From Desertimonas flava (GTDB taxonomy: Bacteria; Actinomycetota; Acidimicrobiia; Acidimicrobiales; Ilumatobacteraceae): a stretch of DNA of 56,469 nt. This document shows positions 24,491 through 33,094 of the stretch, in pieces. Position numbers and translations under genes: made by a program. The notes under the pieces were generated by a model. That model did no database searches and was not told the origin of the DNA. It saw only the letters and a list, made by a program, of their open reading frames with translations. Numbering within the stretch: the first letter of the stretch is position 1; each line of letters opens with the position of its first letter. The DNA lies in assembly GCF_003426815.1 (NCBI RefSeq), contig NZ_QKYK01000036.1, forward strand, positions 1 to 56,469, read 5' to 3'.

Positions 24491-25096
24491 TTGTCGTCAC
24501 GGAGACGGCTTCCACAACGATCGCCCAGCGACGTCCCCGATGACGTCGACTGGCAGGACAAGCGCGTCAGGGCGGGCATCAGCACGATCCTCGTCGTCGC
24601 CGCGGTCGCCGTGCTCGGCGCCGGCATCGATGAGTCCGGCGGTGGTTCCCGGTCGGCCCTGGCCGGCGACTCCTTCCTCGCTGCGCCGAGTCTGACGTTG
24701 AGCGTCCCGGTCGTCGTGACCTCCACCGTGGCGCCGCCGGCGCCGCCCACGACGCGTCCCCCCGAACCGCAGGCCCTGGTGGCGACGACCGCATTCGTGC
24801 CGACGACGGCTCGCCCGACGACCCCGCCGACGACGGCGATCACCATCGACGGGAGCGTGGCCGCCTCGTGCACGATCACGTCGGCCGTACGGCCCGGCAA
24901 CACCGGCGACGCCGTGCGGTGCGTGCAGCGTCGCCTGCGGCAGGTCATGTCCGTCGACCTCGGCTCCGACGTGGACGGTCGCTTCGGACCGGGGACCGAG
25001 ACCGCCGTCCGGCGGTTCCAACAGGCGAGCGGCCTGTCGGTCGACGGCGTCGTCGGCGCCACCACCGCCCGGGCCCTCGGCATCTGGGGCGACTAG
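24491..25096 (+). CDS. Membrane-anchored peptidoglycan-binding protein
   Basis: 201 residues. A polar cytoplasmic head (~25 residues) precedes one helix (ISTILVVAAVAVLGAGI), then a Thr/Pro-rich wall-spanning linker and a C-terminal PG_binding_1 domain (~135-200) with VQRRLRQV, DGRFGPGTETAVRRFQQASG and VDGVVGATTARAL. It is probably anchored in the membrane and holds peptidoglycan. Start TTG 24491 is the best visible; a ribosome site is weak. It follows the secreted peptidase pair and may belong to the same surface function. It ends 3 bases before the convergent nitrilase gene. Confidence 0.75.
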   Translation: MSSRRRLPQRSPSDVPDDVDWQDKRVRAGISTILVVAAVAVLGAGIDESGGGSRSALAGDSFLAAPSLTLSVPVVVTSTVAPPAPPTTRPPEPQALVATTAFVPTTARPTTPPTTAITIDGSVAASCTITSAVRPGNTGDAVRCVQRRLRQVMSVDLGSDVDGRFGPGTETAVRRFQQASGLSVDGVVGATTARALGIWGD

Positions 25097-25098
25097 CG

Positions 25099-25863
25099 TC
25101 AGCGGCGGTCGTCGAGGAAGCGGAAGCGGTCGCGCACGGCGGCCACCCGATCGGGGTCGATCGTGGCGAACAGCGTGGTCTCGTCGGCCGCGGCGGTGGT
25201 GAGCAATTCGCCGGTGGGATCCACGACCCGGCTGTCGCCGCTGTACTCGAGGCCACCGCCCGATCCGACCCGGTTGCAGCCGACGACATAGGCCAGGTTC
25301 TCGATCGCCCTCGCCTGCAGCAGGGACTGCCAGTGCAGGCGTCGCTGGGCCGGCCAGTTGGCGGGGACGATGTAGACGTCGGTGCCGGTTGCCAGCTGCC
25401 AGAACTCGTCGGCGAAGCGGAGGTCGTAGCACACGAGCGGTGAGACCCGGACACCGCCCACCTCGAACGTGACCAGTTCGGTGCCGCCGCGGAAGTGCTT
25501 GGTCTCGCCGCCGTAGGTGAACGGATGGATCTTGCGGTAGCGCTGCGTCTCGCCACCGGGACCGGCGAACACGAAACTGTTGAACGGGCGGCCGTCGAGG
25601 TCGCCGGCGGGAACCTCCGGGCACGTGCCGCAGACCCAGACGCCGTGCGCGGCGGCCTGCTCGGCGAGGAACTGCGCCGACGGGCCGCCTTCCGGTTCGC
25701 CGAGATCCGGGTCGTCGACGGCGAACCCGGTGGAGAACGTCTCGGTGAGCACCACCAGCTCGGCACCCGCGGCCGCGGCCGCGGCGATCTTCGGGGCGAG
25801 CCGGTCGAAGTTGGCAGAGCGGTCGCTCCACACGATGTCGTGCTGGACGGCGGCGAGCTTCAT
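25099..25863 (-). CDS. Carbon-nitrogen hydrolase, nitrilase superfamily (omega-amidase-like)
   Basis: 254 residues. The Glu-Lys-Cys triad is visible as Glu41 (VVLTETFSTGF), Lys111 (YRKIHPFTYGG) and Cys145 (PLVCYDLRFADEFW). The LVCYDLRF context and length match YafV/Nit2-type omega-amidases that hydrolyse alpha-ketoglutaramate, a metabolite-repair step; that substrate is inferred. ATG 25863 follows TACGCT by 7 nt. It diverges from the serine hydrolase gene. Confidence 0.86.
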   Translation of the reverse strand: MKLAAVQHDIVWSDRSANFDRLAPKIAAAAAAGAELVVLTETFSTGFAVDDPDLGEPEGGPSAQFLAEQAAAHGVWVCGTCPEVPAGDLDGRPFNSFVFAGPGGETQRYRKIHPFTYGGETKHFRGGTELVTFEVGGVRVSPLVCYDLRFADEFWQLATGTDVYIVPANWPAQRRLHWQSLLQARAIENLAYVVGCNRVGSGGGLEYSGDSRVVDPTGELLTTAAADETTLFATIDPDRVAAVRDRFRFLDDRR

Positions 25864-25870
25864 CGGCGCC

Positions 25871-25876
25871 AGCGTA
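25871..25876 (-). promoter_or_regulatory. -10 hexamer TACGCT of the nitrilase gene
   Basis: TACGCT is 7 nt before ATG 25863 and excludes the longer frame that would add fifteen residues. Confidence 0.45.
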
Positions 25877-25917
25877 CGTCGTCGTCGCGCCGCCGGTCCG
25901 GGTGGCACACTCGCACG

Positions 25918-27348
25918 GTGACTTCACCGAGTGCCGTCGCCCGCTCCAGCGTCCAGCAGGCCGCTGCCCATCTCGGACGATGGCTCGAGTTCCACCAGGA
26001 ATACGACCGCGTCCCCGGCGTCCAGGTCGCCGTGCTCCACGACGGCGAGGTGGTGCTCGAGGAGGCGTTCGGGGTGGCCGATCTGTCCAGCGGTGAGCCG
26101 CTGACGACGGACCACCGGTTCCGGATCGCCTCGCACAGCAAGACGTTCACGGCGGCGGCCATCCACCGGCTCGCCGAGTCGGGTCGTCTCCGCCTGGACG
26201 ACCGCGTCGACCAGCACCTCGACGAGCTGAACGGGCCGCCGATCGGCGCCAGGACGATCGACGAGCTCCTCGCTCACGGCGCCGGGGTGATCCGTGACGG
26301 CCACGACACGGGGCACTGGCAGCTGATCACACCGTTCCCCGATCGTCCGGCCCTGCTCCGCATGGCCACCGATGGGGCCGACGTGCTCCCGGCGAACGAG
26401 CGGTTCAAGTACTCGAACGTCACGTTCTCCATCCTCGGGCTCGTCATCGAGGCGGTGACCGGGACGTCGTATTCCGCCCACCTCGCCGAGTCGATCTTCA
26501 GCCCGCTCGGCCTGACGGCGACCGCCGCCGACCTCGGCGATGTCGACGATCCGTCGACCATCGTCACCGGCCACAGCGCCATCGCCCTCGGGCGGCGACT
26601 GGCGATCGATCACGTCGACACGGCGGCGATGGCCGCGGCCACCGGCCTCGTCTCGACGGCGGGCGACCTGGTGCGCTGGGCGGCGGCCCACTGCTTCGGC
26701 GACGAGCGGCTGCTGTCGGACGGGCAGAAGCGCCTGATGCAGCGCACGCGGTGGCGGGTGATCGGCAGCGGCGGCACCGAGTACGCCTCCGGCTTGGCGG
26801 TCACCACGATCAACGACCGGCGACTCCTCGGCCACGGCGGCGGCTTTCCCGGGCACATCACCCACACCCTGTTCGACCCGCACGCGCGCATCGCCGTGTC
26901 GGTGCTGACGAACGCGATCGATGGGCCGGCCCAGGTGTACGCAGCGAACTTCTTCCGCCTCCTCGATCTCGCCGAGCGCCCCGGTCCGGACGAGCCGGCC
27001 GCCGTCGACGACGCGACGGCCGCCCGCTTCAGCGGTCGCTTCGCCTCGCTCTGGGGCGTGTTCGACGTCGTCGCCCTCGGCGGGCGCCTGTGGCAGCTCG
27101 ATGCCACCGTGGCCGATCCGACGGCGGACCCGGTGGAGCTCACCGTGCTCGACGAGGCCACCCTGCGAATTGCCGCCGCCCCCGGGTACGGCTCGCCCGG
27201 CGAGTCGGTCGTCTACTCCCGTCGCCCCGACGGCACGGTGGAGTCGGTGCGTTCGGGCGGCGGATACGCCCGGCCGTTCGCCGACCTGGTCGCCACGTTC
27301 GACCGCCTCGAGCGCGTCACCGCCGGCTCGCTCGGCCCTGCGACCTAG
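25918..27348 (+). CDS. Serine hydrolase, class C beta-lactamase family
   Basis: 476 residues. The active-site SxxK is Ser72-Lys75 (IASHSKTF), the YxN is Tyr165-Asn167 (FKYSNVTF), and the third element is HGGGFPG from His306. This is the beta-lactamase/DD-peptidase/esterase fold. No signal peptide is seen, so it is probably cytoplasmic and acts as an esterase or amidase rather than on the cell wall. The C-terminal ~110 residues form a small extra beta domain. GTG 25918 follows CACACT by 6 nt. Its TAG is shared, in CTAG, with the pncB stop on the other strand. Confidence 0.84.
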   Translation: MTSPSAVARSSVQQAAAHLGRWLEFHQEYDRVPGVQVAVLHDGEVVLEEAFGVADLSSGEPLTTDHRFRIASHSKTFTAAAIHRLAESGRLRLDDRVDQHLDELNGPPIGARTIDELLAHGAGVIRDGHDTGHWQLITPFPDRPALLRMATDGADVLPANERFKYSNVTFSILGLVIEAVTGTSYSAHLAESIFSPLGLTATAADLGDVDDPSTIVTGHSAIALGRRLAIDHVDTAAMAAATGLVSTAGDLVRWAAAHCFGDERLLSDGQKRLMQRTRWRVIGSGGTEYASGLAVTTINDRRLLGHGGGFPGHITHTLFDPHARIAVSVLTNAIDGPAQVYAANFFRLLDLAERPGPDEPAAVDDATAARFSGRFASLWGVFDVVALGGRLWQLDATVADPTADPVELTVLDEATLRIAAAPGYGSPGESVVYSRRPDGTVESVRSGGGYARPFADLVATFDRLERVTAGSLGPAT

Positions 27349-28892
27349 GCGAGCCGTTCCAGCAGCGTCTGCTTCTCGTCGTGGATCGCCGTGGTGATCG
27401 ACACGTGGTACTCGTGGGGGTTGACGAGCCGGCGGACACCAGGGTCGAGGGCGTCGACGTCGCGACGACGGCGCGCCGCGGCCGCATCCAGGTCGTCGAG
27501 GCCGCCGATGGCGACACCGGACTCGACCACGGTCGCGGTCAGTTCCTCGGCGCGCGACCAGCGGTCGGCCCGCAGCACGCGCGACACGTTCGGCAGGGCG
27601 TGGTGGTGCAGTGTGATGTCGGAGCCGGGCGCGAGGGTCTCGTCGATGCTCGCCAGCACGTCGGCCGTTGCCGTCCCGTGCTCGTCGTAGAGCCGCCACA
27701 ACCGCTTGCGACCAGGGTTGAGCACCTTCGCCGGAGAGTCGGACCGCTTGATCGCCGGGCGCCACGTCCGGCCGTCGTCGCCGCGGACCGCCACCAGCTT
27801 GTACACGCCGTCGAGCATCGGATCGCCGTCGCTGGTCGCCAGGCGCGAGCCGACCCCGAACGCCAGCCGGTCGATCACGTGGTCGGCATCGACGCCGGCG
27901 CGCCGCGCCTCGGCGGCGATCTGGTCGACGATCTGCCAGATCGTGATCTCGTCGAGCTGGCTCGACAGGACGATCTGGCTGTCGGGAAAGCCGGCGGCGT
28001 CGAGCTGCCGGGCCGACTGCACGGCGAGGTAGGCGAGGTCGCCGGAGTCGAGGCGGATGCCGACCGGTCGGTGCCCCCGTCGGCGCAGGTCCTCGAACAC
28101 CGCGATGGCGTTGGGCACGCCGCTCTCGAGCGTGTCGAGCGTGTCGACCAGGAGGAGGCAGTCGTCCGGATACGTGTCGGCGTAGTGCTCGAAGGCGTCG
28201 CGCTCGGTGCCGCCGGCCGCGATGAAGAACTGCACGAGCGAATGGGCGTGGGTCCCGACCGGGTCCCGGCCGAGCTCGTAGGCGACCGCCGCGTTGGACG
28301 TCCCGACCGCGCCCCCGACGATGGCGGCGCGCGAGGCGGCATCGGCTCCCGTGCCGGCGGCGCGGCGCATGCCGAACTCGAGCACCGGACGGCCGAGTGA
28401 TGCCTCGGCGACCCTGGCCGATTTGGTGGCGATCAGGGTGGCGAAGTTGAGCTGGTTGAGCAGCGGGGTCTCGATGAGCTGGGCGACGCCGAGCGGTCCC
28501 TCGATGGTGCTGATCGGCGTGTTGGGATGGACGACGCGGCCCTCGGCGACCGCCTCGAGACGGAGGGCATGGAAGTCGACCGATGCAAACCAGTCGCAGA
28601 ACGCGTCGTCGAAGAGACGAGTCCCCGCCCGGCCACGGTGCCGGCGCAGCGCGTCGACGTCGCTGGCGGTGGCCCGCGTGGACACCATCCACTCGGCGAA
28701 CGGCGCCAGCCCGGCGGCGATGCAGTAGCCGGCCTGATGCGTGCCGTAGTCGGGATAGGAGCGGAAGAAGTGCTCGAAGCGCACCGTCCGGTCGTGGACA
28801 CCGGCTCGAAGGTAGAGCTGAGCCATCGTCAGCTGGTAGGCATCGGTGCTCAGGACCCCACCACGCAGGACCGGGTGCGAGACGGTGCTCAT
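27345..28892 (-). CDS. pncB: Nicotinate phosphoribosyltransferase
   Basis: 515 residues. STDAYQLTMAQLYLRAGVHD at the N-terminus, the invariant LEFGMRRAAG with GTSNAAVAYELG, and HAHSLVQFF are NAPRTase signatures; GIRLDSGDLAYLAV binds the phosphoribosyl group. It converts nicotinate and PRPP (with ATP) to nicotinate mononucleotide. It is divergent from a nicotinamidase (28957), together giving the two-step nicotinamide salvage route to NAD. TAGCGT lies 9 nt before ATG 28892. The ends of this gene and the serine hydrolase overlap on CTAG. Confidence 0.95.
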   Translation of the reverse strand: MSTVSHPVLRGGVLSTDAYQLTMAQLYLRAGVHDRTVRFEHFFRSYPDYGTHQAGYCIAAGLAPFAEWMVSTRATASDVDALRRHRGRAGTRLFDDAFCDWFASVDFHALRLEAVAEGRVVHPNTPISTIEGPLGVAQLIETPLLNQLNFATLIATKSARVAEASLGRPVLEFGMRRAAGTGADAASRAAIVGGAVGTSNAAVAYELGRDPVGTHAHSLVQFFIAAGGTERDAFEHYADTYPDDCLLLVDTLDTLESGVPNAIAVFEDLRRRGHRPVGIRLDSGDLAYLAVQSARQLDAAGFPDSQIVLSSQLDEITIWQIVDQIAAEARRAGVDADHVIDRLAFGVGSRLATSDGDPMLDGVYKLVAVRGDDGRTWRPAIKRSDSPAKVLNPGRKRLWRLYDEHGTATADVLASIDETLAPGSDITLHHHALPNVSRVLRADRWSRAEELTATVVESGVAIGGLDDLDAAAARRRRDVDALDPGVRRLVNPHEYHVSITTAIHDEKQTLLERLA

Positions 28893-28943
28893 CGTGTGCC
28901 GACGCTACCCGGCTGGTCCGGCGCAGCCCGGGACGTGCGCCGG

Positions 28944-28949
28944 TACGGT
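28944..28949 (+). promoter_or_regulatory. -10 hexamer TACGGT of pncA
   Basis: TACGGT then 7 nt then ATG 28957. The divergent pncB hexamer (TAGCGT) lies only 37 bases away, so both NAD-salvage genes share one short control region. Confidence 0.5.
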
Positions 28950-28956
28950 GGAGCCG

Positions 28957-29544
28957 ATGGTTCGCTACGACGCCGGCACCGCGCTGGTGGTGGTCGATGT
29001 GCAGAACGACTTCGCCGATCCGGCCGGGGCGCTGTCGGTTCCCGGCGGCGCCGGCGTGATCCGCGCCGTCAACGACGAGATCGCTGCGGCCACCGACGCC
29101 GGTGCGACCGTCGTGTACACGCAGGACTGGCATCCCCCGACCACGCCGCACTTCGCGATCGAAGGTGGCCCGTGGCCGGTCCACTGCGTCCGGGACACCT
29201 GGGGCGCCGATTTCCATCCTGACCTGGTGGTGGTGGGTCCGTCCGTGCACAAGGGCACCGGCGGCGAGGACGGATACTCGGGCTTCACCCTGCGAGACCC
29301 CACCGACGGGTCGCCGGGGGGGACGACCGGGTTGGACGCGATGCTCCGCGAGCGGGGAGCCGAACGCGTCGTGGTGGTCGGCCTGGCGCTCGACTACTGC
29401 GTGAAGGCGACGGCACTCGACGCGGTGGAGTGCGGGTTCGACGCCACGGTGGTGCGGGCGGCGACGGCCCCCGTCGACGTCGAGCCGGGCGACGGTGACC
29501 GGGCCGTCAGCGAGCTGACGGCCGCCGGCGTGTCCGTCGTCTGA
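28957..29544 (+). CDS. pncA: Nicotinamidase
   Basis: 195 residues. The catalytic triad is Asp14 (VVDVQNDF), Lys99 (SVHKGTGG) and Cys148 (GLALDYCVKATALDA); the metal site HP...H is in QDWHPPTTPHFAIEGG and GGPWPVHC. It hydrolyses nicotinamide to nicotinate, the substrate of the divergent pncB product. ATG 28957 follows TACGGT by 7 nt and excludes a longer open frame. Confidence 0.94.
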   Translation: MVRYDAGTALVVVDVQNDFADPAGALSVPGGAGVIRAVNDEIAAATDAGATVVYTQDWHPPTTPHFAIEGGPWPVHCVRDTWGADFHPDLVVVGPSVHKGTGGEDGYSGFTLRDPTDGSPGGTTGLDAMLRERGAERVVVVGLALDYCVKATALDAVECGFDATVVRAATAPVDVEPGDGDRAVSELTAAGVSVV

Positions 29545-29563
29545 TCCGACCTCACAGCGGCCG

Positions 29564-30133
29564 GTGCCGCTGCGTTGGCAACATGTGCAGATCCGCAGCG
29601 CACCGTTGCCGCCCTTCGAGGCCGTCGTCGCCGAACACGGCGCTGTCGTGCTCCGGGTCTGCCGCGCCCTGCTCGCGCCCGCCGACGCCGACGACGCGTG
29701 GTCGGACACGTTCCTCGCCGCGCTGCGTGCGTACCCGTCGCTGCGCCCGGGCAGCAACATCCGCGGCTGGCTGGTGACGATCGCCCACCGCAAGGCGATC
29801 GACGTCATCCGGCGGGGCAAGCGGCAGGCCGTCCCGTTCGGTGACCTCCCGGCGGTCGCAGTCGACGATCGCATCGCCGTCCTGGAGGCCGACCTCGCCC
29901 TCCGCGACGCGCTGTCCGCCCTGGCGCCCAAGCAGCGCGAGGCGGTGATCTACCGCTACCTGGCCGACCTGTCGTACGACGAGGTCGCCGAGCAACTCGG
30001 TGGCTCCGTCGCGGCCGCCCGCCGCAACGCAGCCGACGGAATCGCCCGGCTGCGCGAGCTCTACCCGTCGGCGGCGACCGCCGCCGACACCGACCCCGAC
30101 CGACGGTCTGGAGATGCCGATGTTCCTCGATGA
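29564..30133 (+). CDS. ECF-type sigma-70 factor
   Basis: 189 residues. Region 2 is VVLRVCRALLAPADADDAWS with DTFLAALRAYPSL and IRGWLVTIAHRKAID; region 4 is ALSALAPKQREAVIYRYLAD followed by LSYDEVAEQLGGSVAAARRN. This is the short ECF architecture. No anti-sigma factor gene is adjacent; instead its 3' end overlaps ogt by 14 nt, and a 2OG-oxygenase follows, which suggests it controls an alkylation-damage response. GTG 29564 or GTG 29585 could be the start. Confidence 0.85.
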   Translation: MPLRWQHVQIRSAPLPPFEAVVAEHGAVVLRVCRALLAPADADDAWSDTFLAALRAYPSLRPGSNIRGWLVTIAHRKAIDVIRRGKRQAVPFGDLPAVAVDDRIAVLEADLALRDALSALAPKQREAVIYRYLADLSYDEVAEQLGGSVAAARRNAADGIARLRELYPSAATAADTDPDRRSGDADVPR

Positions 30134-30713
30134 CCCCATCACCCCCGACGACCTCGATCGCCGGCTGGCACCGCTCCGTCGGCGGCTGGTCGACGACGCC
30201 GAAGCCGCCGGCCTGCTCGACGTCGCCTACCGCACCGTCGACAGCCCGCTCGGTCCGCTGCTCGTCGCCGCCACCGACGCCGGTGTGGTGCGCGTGGCGT
30301 TCGCGTCCGAAGACCGTGACCGCGTGCTGTCCGAGCTGGCTGGGGCGATCAGCCCCCGCATGCTCGAAGGCTCGTCCCGCCTCGATGCTCCCGCTCGCCA
30401 GCTCGACGAGTACTTCGCCGGCCGGCGCCAGGTCTTCGACGTGCCCGTCGATCTCCGGCTGGCGTCGGGCTTCCGGCGTTCCGTGCTCGAACACCTGCGG
30501 CAGATCCCCTTCGGCCGGACCGAGACGTACGCCGGCGTCGCCGCCGCCACCGGTCGACCCCGGGCGTTCCGCGCCGTCGGCTCGGCATGTGGGCACAACC
30601 CGGTGCCCGTCGTCGTGCCGTGCCATCGGGTGGTACGCAGCGATGGCACGGCGGGCGAGTACCGCGGCGGTGCGGCGGCCAAGGTCCATCTCCTGACTCT
30701 CGAGGCGGCGTGA
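30120..30713 (+). CDS. ogt: Methylated-DNA-[protein]-cysteine S-methyltransferase
   Basis: 197 residues. The methyl-acceptor Cys168 lies in VVVPCHRVVRSDG, preceded by IPFGRTETYAGVAAATG and FRAVGSACGHNPVP, all diagnostic. It removes O6-alkyl groups from guanine in a suicide reaction. ATG 30120 has GGAG 6 nt upstream and lies inside the sigma gene tail. The N-terminal ~40 residues are longer than usual. Downstream oxygenase is coupled through TGATG. Confidence 0.93.
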   Translation: MFLDDPITPDDLDRRLAPLRRRLVDDAEAAGLLDVAYRTVDSPLGPLLVAATDAGVVRVAFASEDRDRVLSELAGAISPRMLEGSSRLDAPARQLDEYFAGRRQVFDVPVDLRLASGFRRSVLEHLRQIPFGRTETYAGVAAATGRPRAFRAVGSACGHNPVPVVVPCHRVVRSDGTAGEYRGGAAAKVHLLTLEAA

Positions 30714-31420
30714 TGCGCGAGGCCGAGCGTGTCGCCGGCCTCGACTGGCCGGCGATCACCGACGAACTGGACGTGGTCGGCTCGGCGCCGGCCGGTACGG
30801 TGCTGCGTCCCGCCGAGGCCGCCGGGATGGCGGCGATGTTCGACGACGACGCCCGCTTCCGGTCGACGATCGACATGGCGCGCCACCGCTTCGGCGAGGG
30901 GCGGTACCGCTACTTCGCCCGCCCGTTGCCCCCGATCGTCGAGGAGCTCCGGGCCGCGTTCTGGCGTCACCTCCGCCCGGTCGCGTGCGACTGGGCGCAA
31001 CGGCTGCGCCGGCCGGCGCCTTGGCCCGAGGACTTCGACGAGTGGATCGAGATGTGCCACGCTGCCGGTCAGCAGCGGCCGACGCCGCTTCTCCTCTCGT
31101 ACGGGCCGGGTGACTGGAACGCCCTTCACCGCGACCTGTACGGAGACCTGGTGTTCCCGCTCCAGGTGGTCGTCGGGCTGTCGCGGCCGGGCGAGGACTT
31201 CACCGGCGGCGAGTTCGTCACCGTCGAGCAGCGCCCTCGGGCGCAGTCGCGGCCGACGGCGAGATCGATCGGGCTCGGTGAGGCGGTGGTCTTCACCACG
31301 AGCGAGCGCCCCGTCCGTGGGGCCCGGGGTTGGTCGGCGGCGCCCATGCGCCACGGCGTGAGCGTCGTGCGCTCGGGCCACCGGCGCACGCTCGGCCTCG
31401 TCCTCCACGACGCGACCTGA
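30713..31420 (+). CDS. 2-oxoglutarate/Fe(II)-dependent oxygenase-like protein
   Basis: 235 residues. An HxD pair (His139 and Asp141 in WNALHRDLYGDLVFPL) and His214 in MRHGVSVVRSGHRR, plus an arginine after it, form the iron and 2-oxoglutarate site of a double-stranded beta-helix oxygenase. Its ATG overlaps the ogt stop as TGATG. By position it could oxidise alkylated nucleic acids like AlkB, but it lacks the AlkB sequence pattern I know and the substrate is inferred only. Confidence 0.78.
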   Translation: MREAERVAGLDWPAITDELDVVGSAPAGTVLRPAEAAGMAAMFDDDARFRSTIDMARHRFGEGRYRYFARPLPPIVEELRAAFWRHLRPVACDWAQRLRRPAPWPEDFDEWIEMCHAAGQQRPTPLLLSYGPGDWNALHRDLYGDLVFPLQVVVGLSRPGEDFTGGEFVTVEQRPRAQSRPTARSIGLGEAVVFTTSERPVRGARGWSAAPMRHGVSVVRSGHRRTLGLVLHDAT

Positions 31421-31429
31421 GGCGGGTCG

Positions 31430-32638
31430 TCAGCGGCGCAGTGGAGTGGCCGCAACGGTGACCGCAGCCGCCCCGGCGACGATCAGCACGGCGGTCGCAA
31501 CGCTCGTGAGGCCGGCGAGCCCGCCCACCACCGGCGGGCCGACGAGGAAGCCGAGTCGCGCGCCGCTCGAGAAGGCGGCCATCCCACTCGACCGCCCACC
31601 CGTGAGCACGCTGGCGCCCACCATCATCATCGGGAACAACTGCGACACGCCGAAGCCGGTGGCGAACAGGCCGATCGACGAGGCCCAGGGGACGGGGGCG
31701 AGGGTGGCGAGGACGACGCCGACCGCGGCGAAGGCGGCCCCGAGCCGGCGCGTCCGCTCGTTGCCGAGGCGGGCGACGATGAAGTCGCCGGCAAATCGTC
31801 CCGCCACCATGCCGGCGACGGTCGAGACGTACCCCAGGGCCGCCCGGCCGTCGGGCAGGTCGTAGTGGTCGCTCCACATCAGCGCCGCCCAGTCGTTGGG
31901 CGGGGCCTCGGCCAGGGCGACGGCGATGCCGACGAGGAACAGCCGCAGCAGCAGCGCGGTCGCCGTTCGGCCCGGGGCCGGGCGGCCCGCTGCCCCCCGC
32001 CCGTCCGTCGCCTCGGTGCGCGAGGCCTCCGCCTCCGGCGTGTCGTCCGTGGTCGGCCGTCCAGCGAGCAGGAACGGTCTCGTCGACAGCGTGGCCGCCA
32101 CCATCACGGCGGACGTCACGAGCAGTTGCGATCTCATCGACACGCCGGCGTCGGCGGCGCGGGCGCTGACGAGCCCGCCGGTCAGCGTGCCGATCGACCA
32201 CATGCCGTGCAGCCGGGACATCACGTGGCTGCGGCCTTCCTGCACCATCACCGCCTGCGTGTTCATCGCCACGTCGGTGAGGCCGTCGAACATCCCGATG
32301 GCGATCAGCACGGCGAACAACACGACCGCTTCGGACGCCATGCCGATGAGGGGCAGCAGCGCCGACAACACGGCCGAGGTGAACACGGCCACGCGCCGGC
32401 TGCCGAAGCGATCGACGACCACGCCGGACAGCAGGCTGATCGCCAGTCCGCCGACCCCCATCCCCACGAGGGTGAGCCCGAGCCCGGCCTCGGAGATGCC
32501 GAGCCGGTCGCGCACGTCGGGCAGACGCGGGAACCATGACGCGACCGACGCCCCGTTGACGAAGAACAAGGCACCGATCGCGACGAGCGGAGCCCGCGAC
32601 CTCGGCGGGACGGGTGAGCTCGACATATCGGGCCACAT
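31430..32638 (-). CDS. MFS transporter, YbjJ-like
   Basis: Up to 402 residues with 12 helices. VVVDRFGSRRVAVF is the loop 2-3 MFS motif, and SRLHGMWSIGTLTGG with GFGVSQLFPMMM matches YbjJ-type MFS proteins. A hydrophilic central loop (TTDDTPEAEASRTEATDG) separates the halves. Substrate unknown. ATG 32638 is preceded by GAGAGG with no gap, so ATG 32626, four codons later, is a reasonable alternative start. Confidence 0.82.
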   Translation of the reverse strand: MWPDMSSSPVPPRSRAPLVAIGALFFVNGASVASWFPRLPDVRDRLGISEAGLGLTLVGMGVGGLAISLLSGVVVDRFGSRRVAVFTSAVLSALLPLIGMASEAVVLFAVLIAIGMFDGLTDVAMNTQAVMVQEGRSHVMSRLHGMWSIGTLTGGLVSARAADAGVSMRSQLLVTSAVMVAATLSTRPFLLAGRPTTDDTPEAEASRTEATDGRGAAGRPAPGRTATALLLRLFLVGIAVALAEAPPNDWAALMWSDHYDLPDGRAALGYVSTVAGMVAGRFAGDFIVARLGNERTRRLGAAFAAVGVVLATLAPVPWASSIGLFATGFGVSQLFPMMMVGASVLTGGRSSGMAAFSSGARLGFLVGPPVVGGLAGLTSVATAVLIVAGAAAVTVAATPLRR

Positions 32639-32713
32639 CCTCTCGGTTCCGACGCCGAATCGCGCCCGGTCACCGGCGAGAACCGCCGGCGGCGGTCAGT
32701 AGGTTGGATCGGG

Positions 32714-33094
32714 ATGAGCCAGAGCGATCACCCCGTCACGCTGTACCACAATCCCCGCTGCACGAAGTCCCGTCAGGCGCTCGCCGCCGTCGAGCAGGCG
32801 GGCGCGACCGACGATGTCGACGTCGTTCGGTATCTCGAGACCCCGCCGTCGAAGGGCGAGCTCGAGGCGATCGTGGCCAAGCTCGAGGATCCGGTCGGCA
32901 AGCTCGTACGCCGTGAGAAGTGGGACGAGCTCGGCGTCACCGCGGCCGACGTCGAGACGGCCGACGGCGTGGTCGCAGTGTTGACCGCACACCCGCAGCT
33001 GATGGAGCGTCCGCTGATCGTCACCGCCGACCGTGCCTTCATCGGCCGGCCGACCGAGCGCGTCGACGAGTTCCTCGCCTCGAGAAGTCACTAG
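32714..33094 (+). CDS. ArsC/Spx-family arsenate reductase-like protein
   Basis: 126 residues. The catalytic Cys16 lies in LYHNPRCTKSRQAL, followed by the family PPSKGELEAI and the C-terminal LIVTADRAFIGRPTERVDEF. These proteins reduce arsenate with glutathione/glutaredoxin or act as thiol reductases; substrate not proven here, and no other arsenic genes are present. TAGGTT lies 8 nt before ATG 32714. The TAG stop is the second to fourth base of the MITE that follows, so the element supplied or preserved the stop. Confidence 0.87.
   Translation: MSQSDHPVTLYHNPRCTKSRQALAAVEQAGATDDVDVVRYLETPPSKGELEAIVAKLEDPVGKLVRREKWDELGVTAADVETADGVVAVLTAHPQLMERPLIVTADRAFIGRPTERVDEFLASRSH

Noticed and set aside
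25924-29931. A 1335-residue open frame antisense to the serine hydrolase and spanning pncB and pncA
   Set aside because: Its translation is Arg/Pro/Gly-rich low-complexity sequence and it covers three genes with clear catalytic motifs.
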